DNA of 10,235 nucleotides from Candidatus Firestonebacteria bacterium RIFOXYA2_FULL_40_8 (lineage in GTDB: Bacteria; Oederibacteriota; D2-FULL-39-29): NCBI GenBank assembly GCA_001778355.1, contig MFGS01000066.1, positions 1 to 10,235 of the forward strand. Reading direction: 5' to 3'. The notes beneath the pieces were generated by a model. The model had not been told where the DNA came from, searched no databases, and saw only the letters and a program-made list of their open reading frames with translations. This document shows, in pieces, positions 1-4,381 of this stretch. The stretch's first letter is position 1; every line of letters begins with the position of its first letter. A program made the translations under genes and the position numbers.

Positions 1-56
1 CAACATGCGCTGCTACTTTTGAGGCTCCTAGAAAGAGTCCAACATGCGCTGCTACT
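1..56. repeat. 17-bp direct repeat, 39-bp period, cut by the window edge
   Basis: The 17-base word CAACATGCGCTGCTACT occurs at 1-17 and again at 40-56, giving a 39-base period. The first copy starts exactly at the window edge, so the array may continue to the left. The 22 bases between the copies are not themselves repeated here. Two copies are too few, and the repeat too short, to call a CRISPR array. It looks like a short intergenic tandem or dispersed repeat. No gene is seen in 1-103. Confidence 0.7.
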
Positions 57-103
57 CGTCACTTAGAATTTAAATTTTAGAATTTGATTTAAAGGGGGAT
101 ATT

Positions 104-922
104 TTGAGTAAATGGAAAATTGCACTGATGGTCACGGTAATGGCCGCAGGATTGTTATTGTCGGTCTCTTGCGCGAAGAAGGAGATGCTGGCGGGGGAGG
201 CGAAAACTGTTGAAAGTGAAGAGATAGCAAGCCCTGAAGATGCTCTGGAAAAAGCTAAGAAAGACGGGACGTATCTGTATGTTTATTTTTATGAGAAGAA
301 TGATGAAGCCCTTACAGCCATGGAGAAGGAAATTGAGGCGTTCAGGAAAGAGATTACTGCCAAAACTATGATCTATAAAGCAGTTGTTTCTTATGTCAAA
401 GATACTGAAATGGTGCAAAAATACTCGCTTGATAAAGTCAAATTACCAGCCGTAATGTCTTTTGCGCCCAACGGAGTTATAACCGGCGGGTTTCCGGAAA
501 CCGTAACAAGACAGGAGTTGGATAAAACCATCATCTCCGCGCTGGATATGAAAATCATGAGGATCTTGCAGGACGGAAAAATGGTCTTAGTATTGGTGCA
601 AAACGCTAAAACAAAATCGAATAAAGAATCAACGGATTCTGCCGAAGCGTTTAAAAGCGATTCTGCGGTGAAAGATCTTGTAGATTCTATTATTGTTGAC
701 CCCTCGGTAAAGGAAAACAAGTTATTCCTTACCGCCTGCAGGTTGGATGAAAATATCGAAGAAGCTTCAATGGTCGTCCTTGTTCCGCCCGGTGCTATTA
801 CGGGAATTTTTAAGGGGAAAGTGGAAAAAGAGACTATTCTTGAATCCTTGGAAGGCGGCACTTGCGGACCGGAAGGCGGCGCAGACGGATGTGCACCAAA
901 TACTCCGGGGTGCGGGCAGTGA
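104..922 (+). CDS. Lipoprotein with thioredoxin-like fold lacking CXXC, Cys-rich C-terminal tail
   Basis: The 272-residue protein starts at TTG 104, chosen because AAAGGGGG (91-98) lies five bases upstream and because this start keeps the basic N-region of the signal (SKWK). A hydrophobic stretch (6-22) ends in LSVSC, with Cys23 as the likely lipidated residue; Ser at -3 is not the usual choice. Residues about 45-145 read like a thioredoxin fold: a YLYVYFY strand, then LPAVMSF with Pro115 at the cis-Pro position and NGVITGGF. The CXXC expected after the strand is replaced by EKND (64-67), so classical disulfide catalysis is unlikely. A second strand-rich half (150-250) could be another degenerate thioredoxin-like unit. 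The tail has Cys254, Cys263 and Cys270 among Gly and Pro, and there is a lone Cys212. Inference: an envelope-anchored redox partner or metal-binding protein for the thiol genes downstream. No named family is certain. Confidence 0.8.
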   Translation: MSKWKIALMVTVMAAGLLLSVSCAKKEMLAGEAKTVESEEIASPEDALEKAKKDGTYLYVYFYEKNDEALTAMEKEIEAFRKEITAKTMIYKAVVSYVKDTEMVQKYSLDKVKLPAVMSFAPNGVITGGFPETVTRQELDKTIISALDMKIMRILQDGKMVLVLVQNAKTKSNKESTDSAEAFKSDSAVKDLVDSIIVDPSVKENKLFLTACRLDENIEEASMVVLVPPGAITGIFKGKVEKETILESLEGGTCGPEGGADGCAPNTPGCGQ

Positions 923-941
923 AAATTTAACCCCACCTTTA

Positions 942-987
942 TCCTCCCCTTATGTACTCAAAATAAGAATGTTTTTGAAGGGGAGGA
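942..987. repeat. 10-bp inverted repeat, C-rich/G-rich arms
   Basis: TCCTCCCCTT (942-951) is perfectly complementary to AAGGGGAGGA (978-987) across a 26-base loop. Weak further complementarity (ACCTTTA against AGGCGATGG) suggests an older, longer palindrome. No T tract follows, so it is not an obvious intrinsic terminator. The right arm lies just upstream of the GGAGG ribosome-binding site of the next gene. Its arms resemble the hairpin at 1393-1418. Confidence 0.65.
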
Positions 988-1011
988 AGGCGATGGAAAG
1001 GGAGGAAGACA

Positions 1012-1257
1012 ATGAAAATAGAAGTATTAGGTACCGGTTGTCCAAAGTGCAAAAAACTTTATGAGCTAGTACAGGAAGCAGTCAAGGAACTTGCAATTGA
1101 AGCGGAGATAACGAAAGTTGAAAAGATCCAGGATATTATGAAATATAATGTAATGATGACCCCTGCGCTTGTCGTGGGCGGGGAGTTAAAGTCTTCAGGA
1201 AGAATTCCAACGAAAGCTGAGATTACAACCTGGATAACGACGGGGATGGAAAAGTGA
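1012..1257 (+). CDS. Small MTH895/TM0996-type thioredoxin/glutaredoxin-like protein
   Basis: The 81-residue protein has no signal peptide, so it is predicted to be cytoplasmic. It opens directly with the first strand and the redox motif GTGCPKCKKL (Cys10, Cys13). The cis-Pro motif MMTPALVV follows (Thr50-Pro51), then VGGELKSSGRIPTKAEI, the ending typical of the short archaeal/bacterial thioredoxin family named after MTH895. The length of about 80 residues fits that family. ATG 1012 has GGAGG at 1001-1005 with six bases of spacing. Family knowledge: these small thioredoxins often sit beside CcdA-type carriers, permeases and metal or arsenic genes. Inference: it donates electrons to the CcdA-like protein at 3224, or reduces a cytoplasmic client such as the DGC protein. 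The family call is firm; the partner is not. Confidence 0.93.
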   Translation: MKIEVLGTGCPKCKKLYELVQEAVKELAIEAEITKVEKIQDIMKYNVMMTPALVVGGELKSSGRIPTKAEITTWITTGMEK

Positions 1258-1303
1258 CAAAATGATTTCCAATATAGAAATAATATAATAAATCATTTTG
1301 TCA
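1255..1303. repeat. 14-bp perfect inverted repeat over the stop codon
   Basis: TGACAAAATGATTT (1255-1268) pairs perfectly with AAATCATTTTGTCA (1290-1303) around a 21-base AT-rich loop. The left arm begins with the TGA stop codon of the small thioredoxin gene. The loop contains TATAAT (1284-1289), but no convincing -35 stands 16-18 bases before it. The stem is AT-rich and lacks a following T run, so a standard terminator is doubtful. It could be a transcript 3' end stabiliser, an operator, or the end of an inserted miniature element. Confidence 0.7.
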
Positions 1304-1362
1304 TCCTGAGCGGTTTTATGCGAAGGATCTCAGTACGCGGACTAAAGACCTGCGGCTACCAA
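1301..1362. repeat. Dispersed-repeat-like intergenic element
   Basis: The segment opens with TCATCCTGAGCG and continues with GCGAAGGATCTCAG, giving nested complementary pieces: ATCCT 1303-1307 with AGGAT 1324-1328, and CTGAG 1306-1310 with CTCAG 1329-1333. It is followed by CGCGGACTAAAGACCTGCGG (1336-1355). Both pieces resemble intergenic repeat words I have seen scattered through many environmental bacterial genomes; that resemblance is from memory and was not searched. No coding potential is seen. Confidence 0.5.
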
Positions 1363-1392
1363 TTAATAAAAGAAATATTATCCTCATCCTGA

Positions 1393-1418
1393 CCTTCCCC
1401 TTATTGGGAAGGGGAAGG
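1393..1418. repeat. Hairpin with 10-bp perfect stem
   Basis: CCTTCCCCTT (1393-1402) and AAGGGGAAGG (1409-1418) form a perfect 10-base-pair stem with a six-base loop. AAATTT rather than a T run follows. It ends 13 bases before the AAGGAG ribosome-binding site of the next gene, so in RNA it could act as a 5' stability structure. It shares its C-rich/G-rich arm type with the inverted repeat at 942-987. Confidence 0.75.
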
Positions 1419-1445
1419 AAATTTAAAGGTAAGGAGAATAAAAAT

Positions 1446-1811
1446 ATGGCAGATTGCGGATGTGGCGGGAGCTGTAAAGAGAAGGTGTTGTTTGCGTGTT
1501 CAGGTGCGGCGGATGTAGGAGAATTGTCTGATAAAGTTGCAAGGAAACTCAGAAAAGACGGTTTTGGTAAGATGTCCTGTCTTATCGGAATCGGCGCGAA
1601 GCTGGACAGCTTTCTACAGACAGCGAAAAATTCAAACACCATAGTGATAGACGGGTGTTCTGTTAACTGCGGGAAAAAGGCAGTTGAAGCAGCGGGAATT
1701 GCGGCAAATATAATAACGCTGACGGAAATGGGTATGGAAAAAGGAAAGACGCCGGTTAACGATGAGCTGGTCAATAAGACTGCGGAAAGCATAAAAAAGA
1801 GTTTTGAATAA
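1446..1811 (+). CDS. DGC-domain putative zinc-binding protein
   Basis: ATG 1446 is preferred over the in-frame TTG at 1404 because AAGGAG (1431-1436) is nine bases upstream and the extra residues would be read out of the hairpin at 1393-1418. The 121-residue protein has the signature of the DGC family (PF08859): ACSGAADVGELSDKVARKL (Cys18), a middle Cys45, and IDGCSVNC with Asp69-Gly70-Cys71 and Cys75. The family is annotated as zinc-binding from its conserved cysteines; its biochemical role is not established. An extra N-terminal cluster CGCGGSC (Cys4, Cys6, Cys10) precedes the domain. No signal peptide is present, so a cytoplasmic location is expected. It is 17 bases from the next gene, so co-transcription with the fusion protein is likely. 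Inference: a cytoplasmic metal or metalloid thiolate handler linked to the thioredoxins. Confidence 0.9.
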   Translation: MADCGCGGSCKEKVLFACSGAADVGELSDKVARKLRKDGFGKMSCLIGIGAKLDSFLQTAKNSNTIVIDGCSVNCGKKAVEAAGIAANIITLTEMGMEKGKTPVNDELVNKTAESIKKSFE

Positions 1812-1828
1812 ATCATAAAGAGGTGAAT

Positions 1829-3076
1829 ATGAATACTGTTAAAATGATCGTGTTGAGTATTATTCTGTTCGCAGGTTCCGGGTTTGCCGCTTCAAAAGAG
1901 CTCCCCAAAATGCTGGAGCTCGGGTCAGTTAATTGCATTCCATGCAAAATGATGGCGCCGATAATAGAGGACTTCAAAAAGAATTACTCGGATAAGTTTG
2001 CCGTAGAGTTTATTGATGTAAATAACGATAGGGCTGCTGCTAAAAAGTATAGCATCAGTGTGATACCTACCCAGGTGTTTTTAGATGCAAGCGGCAAAGA
2101 GGTTTTTAGGCATATAGGGTTTTTTCCGAAAGAAGATATTTTGAGTAAATGGAAAGAACTCGGGTTCTCGTTTGAGAACAAGCCGGCTGTAAAAGTCGAA
2201 AGTAAACCTGTCGCAAAAGCCGATGTGAAACCGGAGAGTACTTTTAAAAGGTTTGAACCGGCACAGACGGATAACAGGAGTAAAGATACTATCTGCTATA
2301 TGTGCGACAAGGATATCAGTAATAGTATGGTAACAGTAAAGACAGCCAAGGGCGATGTAAAGCTCTGCGGTCTGCATTGCTATCATATAATGTACTCCTG
2401 TATGACAGAAGATAAGACAGGTATTGAAGATAAGGTTACCATATCGGACTATAAGACAAAAGAACAGGTCCCGCTTCTTAAGGCGGTAATACTTTATGGA
2501 ATGGATGAAAGGATCGGAAGGCCGACACTTAAAGCTTTTACGAATAAGGACGACGCTCTTGCAGAAAAGAAAGAGAACGGGGGCAATATTGTCAGTGCAG
2601 AGGTATTAAAAGCTAAAGAATTGGCAAGCCGATGCGGTTTTTGTGACAGGTCTGTCTACCCGGAAGATGCGGCTTTAGTCAAGGCTGATGGAGTTCATAC
2701 GTATGGCTGCTGTTCTCATTGCGCGCTGGGAGTTGCCGTAAGAACCGGTAAAGATATTGAAGTATATGAAAAAGACAGATTAACCGGAGAAAAGATTGTA
2801 GTTAAAACACATGACGGCAAGATTGCTTCGCTGGAGCCAAAAACTGCCGTTGCCTGGTTTGGGCAAAAGAAAAATAAAGAAGGAAAGTTTGGTTCTGCCG
2901 GCTGTTTTCATCAGTGCTTCTTTGTGAATGAAGAAAATCTTAAAAAATGGGTGGAGCAAAATCCGTTAGAGACCGGGGAAATGATAAGTATCGAAAAAGC
3001 GTTGGCAGATAAGATGGCCTTGAAGAAAGAACAAATAATGAAGGCCTGTAAGATCGGAGAATGCGCACCGAAGTAG
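1829..3076 (+). CDS. Secreted thioredoxin fused to two NosL/MerB-like Cys domains
   Basis: A GTG at 1823 lies inside the ribosome-binding site AAGAGGTGA, so ATG 1829 is chosen, giving 415 residues. A signal peptide (about 1-21, ending GFAAS) predicts export. Residues 25-115 are a thioredoxin domain with Cys36-Ile-Pro-Cys39 and cis-Pro80. After a charged linker (118-150) come two related domains. The first (156-266) has Cys156-X2-Cys159, Cys180-X2-His183-Cys184, Cys191 and a NosL-like KAFTNKDDALAEKKENGG end. The second (269-397) has Cys269-X2-Cys272-Asp273, Cys294-X2-His297-Cys298, then GCFHQCFF with Cys359, His361 and Cys363. The SHCA and CxH...FF segments recall the catalytic core of organomercurial lyase MerB, which shares a superfamily with NosL. 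Residues corresponding to MerB Cys96 and Cys159 appear present, while the MerB Asp99 position is Cys272. The C-terminus adds Cys407 and Cys412. It probably binds a soft metal or organometal and is kept reduced through CcdA. Lyase activity is unproven. Confidence 0.85.
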   Translation: MNTVKMIVLSIILFAGSGFAASKELPKMLELGSVNCIPCKMMAPIIEDFKKNYSDKFAVEFIDVNNDRAAAKKYSISVIPTQVFLDASGKEVFRHIGFFPKEDILSKWKELGFSFENKPAVKVESKPVAKADVKPESTFKRFEPAQTDNRSKDTICYMCDKDISNSMVTVKTAKGDVKLCGLHCYHIMYSCMTEDKTGIEDKVTISDYKTKEQVPLLKAVILYGMDERIGRPTLKAFTNKDDALAEKKENGGNIVSAEVLKAKELASRCGFCDRSVYPEDAALVKADGVHTYGCCSHCALGVAVRTGKDIEVYEKDRLTGEKIVVKTHDGKIASLEPKTAVAWFGQKKNKEGKFGSAGCFHQCFFVNEENLKKWVEQNPLETGEMISIEKALADKMALKKEQIMKACKIGECAPK

Positions 3077-3168
3077 AAAGTACAGCAAGGGAAGCAAAAA
3101 CAGAAAAAGAAGGAAGGGAAGGAAAGGAAGTAAACAAAGGAAAAGAAGAGAGAGAAAAGTAAAAGGTA
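3077..3168. other. Near-homopurine intergenic tract
   Basis: Only nine of the 96 bases at 3077-3172 are pyrimidines on the + strand. Runs of 29 (3102-3130) and 24 (3136-3159) bases contain purines only. No ORF or promoter is visible in it. The spacer after the RND gene (9770-9870) has a similar purine-rich character with AGCAAG and GGAAAG words. Confidence 0.7.
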
Positions 3169-3198
3169 GGGGACTGTCATTCTTTTTTGACTGTCCCC
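3169..3198. repeat. GGGGACTGTCA/TGACTGTCCCC palindrome
   Basis: GGGGAC-T-GTCA (3169-3179) faces TGAC-T-GTCCCC (3188-3198). This gives six plus four base pairs separated by one T/T mismatch, with an eight-base T-rich loop. No T tract follows, so it is not a standard terminator. The GGGGACTGTC...GTCCCC word resembles short palindromes scattered between genes in several environmental genomes (from memory). It ends 25 bases before the CcdA-like start codon. Confidence 0.7.
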
Positions 3199-3223
3199 GA
3201 TTTGAGCCTGGAGAAAAAGAAAA

Positions 3224-3916
3224 ATGGATCAGTTATTCATTACGCTTACGCGTGCTGTTGAAGGGTCACCACTCATTGCACTGAGTGCTTCTTTCGCTTG
3301 GGGAATACTCAGTATTATCTTAAGCCCCTGCCATCTGGCAAGTCTGCCTCTTATTATCGGGTTTATAAGCGGACAGGGGAAGATATCCGTTAAGCGTGCT
3401 TTTGTTATCTCGTCAGCGTTCGCAGTCGGTATACTTTTAACAATAGCTCTTATCGGCGTGATAACCGCGGCAATGGGAAGGATGCTTGGGGACACAGGAC
3501 AGTACGGTAACTACATTGTAGCCGCTGTATTTTTGGTGGTCGGGCTTCATCTCCTTGGTGTTATCCCGATGCCTTTTTCAGGCCCAAAACAAGTTGGCAT
3601 GAAACAAAAAGGACTACTTGCCGCATTTTTACTCGGTTTAATATTCGGAATCGCTTTAGGCCCCTGTACTTTTGCCTATATGGCTCCTGTCCTTGCTGTT
3701 ACGATGAAGACCGCTTCAACAGAACTCTTTTACTCAATAGGTCTTCTTCTTGCGTATGGTGTCGGTCATTGTGCCGTTATTGTTTTAGCGGGAACCTTCA
3801 GTGAGGTTGTTCAAAGATACCTGGATTGGAATGAAAAATCCAAAGGCACCGTGATAGTTAAGAAAGTATGTGGTGTACTGGTGATACTGGGCGGAATTTA
3901 TTTGATATTCAAGTGA
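3224..3916 (+). CDS. CcdA/DsbD-type six-TM thiol electron carrier
   Basis: The 230-residue membrane protein has about six hydrophobic segments (roughly 17-47, 57-83, 95-115, 130-160, 167-190, 211-229). It carries the two hallmark motifs of the cytochrome c biogenesis/DsbD membrane-domain family: LSPCHLASLPLIIGF with Cys36, and LGPCTFAYMAP with Cys148. In this family the cysteine pair carries reducing equivalents from cytoplasmic thioredoxin across the inner membrane to periplasmic thioredoxin-fold proteins. Candidates for both partners are encoded upstream, at 1012 (donor) and 1829 (acceptor). TGGAG (3209-3213) precedes ATG 3224 at ten bases. Nothing in the window encodes cytochrome c assembly factors, so a role in the metal/thiol module is more likely than haem attachment. 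Related six-TM proteins in arsenic clusters have been named ArsG and assigned organoarsenical efflux; that cannot be excluded. Confidence 0.93.
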   Translation: MDQLFITLTRAVEGSPLIALSASFAWGILSIILSPCHLASLPLIIGFISGQGKISVKRAFVISSAFAVGILLTIALIGVITAAMGRMLGDTGQYGNYIVAAVFLVVGLHLLGVIPMPFSGPKQVGMKQKGLLAAFLLGLIFGIALGPCTFAYMAPVLAVTMKTASTELFYSIGLLLAYGVGHCAVIVLAGTFSEVVQRYLDWNEKSKGTVIVKKVCGVLVILGGIYLIFK

Positions 3917-3929
3917 GTATGGATGAGTA

Positions 3930-3953
3930 GAGGACGGAAGGCGGAGGACGGAA
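3930..3953. repeat. Direct repeat GAGGACGGAA, 14-bp period
   Basis: GAGGACGGAA occurs at 3930-3939 and 3944-3953, separated by GGCG. It lies just after the CcdA-like stop codon in a purine-rich patch. No function can be assigned. Confidence 0.6.
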
Positions 3954-3962
3954 AAGGCAGTT

Positions 3963-4023
3963 GAGCAAAACCTGAATATAAAACCATAAATCTTTACGAA
4001 ATCCGATGTTTGCTCGAAATCCG
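3963..4023. repeat. Inverted and direct repeats upstream of the repressor promoter
   Basis: GAGCAAA (3963-3969) is complementary to TTTGCTC (4009-4015). The 9-base word CGAAATCCG occurs at 3997-4005 and 4015-4023, an 18-base period. The second copy ends 13 bases before the -35 box at 4037. The arrangement could be an additional protein-binding region for the efflux promoter, or the remains of a dispersed intergenic element. Confidence 0.5.
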
Positions 4024-4036
4024 GCTAATATTTTGC

Positions 4037-4065
4037 TTGACAATGCATAGGGAGGGGGGTATGCT
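4037..4065 (+). promoter_or_regulatory. Sigma-70-type promoter of the repressor-efflux operon
   Basis: A perfect -35 box TTGACA (4037-4042) is followed after 17 bases by TATGCT (4060-4065), a four-of-six match to the -10 consensus. A start site near 4072 would give a short leader before GGAGGG (4079-4084) and ATG 4093. TATTAT at 4065-4070 is an alternative -10, but its 22-base spacing is too long. Confidence 0.75.
4045..4064. promoter_or_regulatory. CsoR/RcnR-type operator: inverted repeat around a G tract
   Basis: GCATA (4045-4049) and TATGC (4060-4064) are perfect inverted arms flanking the G-rich core GGGAGGGGGG (4050-4059). Short A/T-rich arms around a G/C tract are the known operator form of the CsoR/RcnR/FrmR family, for example TACT-G6-AGTA for RcnR. 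The site fills the -35/-10 spacer and includes part of the -10, so binding should block RNA polymerase. The gene directly downstream encodes a repressor of this family, so autoregulation is likely. Confidence 0.8.
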
Positions 4066-4092
4066 ATTATCGTTAAGTGGAGGGCAAAAAAC

Positions 4093-4353
4093 ATGAAAGA
4101 AAGACGAAAAGAGACACTTATTCATATTAAACGAATACAAGGTCAAATAGATACACTTGTGAAATATATTGAACAAGGAAAACCCTGTTTGGATGTGGCT
4201 ATGCTTACAACTTCTATTGCTAAGTCCTTTGATACATTAAGATTTAGAACCCTTGAAGGTTTCATTATCAATCATATCCTTGAAGAAAAGGGCGTCTCAA
4301 AAGAAAAACGTATAAAGAAACTGAATTCTCTGATTTCGCTGTATAAAAAATAG
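4093..4353 (+). CDS. CsoR/RcnR/FrmR-family (DUF156) transcriptional repressor
   Basis: The 86-residue protein starts at ATG 4093, eight bases after GGAGGG. It is all helical and contains IHIKRIQGQIDTL (10-22), the family's RIxGQ signature in helix 1, then GKPCLDVAMLTTSIAKSFDTL, RFRTLEGFIINHILEEKG and a Lys-rich C-terminus. Family members bind operators as tetramers and release on sensing Cu, Ni/Co, formaldehyde or sulfur species. Cys32 matches the invariant effector Cys. Counting without gaps from it, the usual His (CsoR His61, FrmR His60) is Phe57 here, while His61 falls on the fourth ligand position (Cys65 in CsoR, His64 in RcnR). That Cys/Phe/His set fits none of the named subtypes exactly. 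The gene lies under its probable operator and 28 bases before the efflux genes, so it most likely represses them and itself. The inducer is unknown. Confidence 0.92.
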   Translation: MKERRKETLIHIKRIQGQIDTLVKYIEQGKPCLDVAMLTTSIAKSFDTLRFRTLEGFIINHILEEKGVSKEKRIKKLNSLISLYKK

Positions 4354-4381
4354 CAAACTGTACTTTATAAGGAAAAGATAG

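Noticed and set aside
1..56. CRISPR array
   Set aside because: Only two 17-base copies are seen, no cas gene is present, and the repeat is shorter than usual.
391..936. Long antisense reading frame opposite the first gene
   Set aside because: It mirrors the real + strand gene, has no ribosome-binding site and no recognisable protein features.
747..1064. A + strand reading frame overlapping two genes
   Set aside because: It overlaps the lipoprotein and small thioredoxin genes out of frame and reads as low-complexity basic sequence.
1393..1418. Intrinsic terminator
   Set aside because: The hairpin is strong but AAATTT rather than a T run follows, and it lies next to a ribosome-binding site.
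1404..1445. N-terminal extension of the DGC protein from TTG 1404
   Set aside because: It would be read from the hairpin and through the ribosome-binding site; ATG 1446 has AAGGAG at a good distance.
1823..1828. GTG start two codons before ATG 1829
   Set aside because: This GTG is part of the AGAGGTGA ribosome-binding sequence.
3169..3198. Intrinsic terminator after the fusion gene
   Set aside because: The T-rich part is in the loop, not after the stem.
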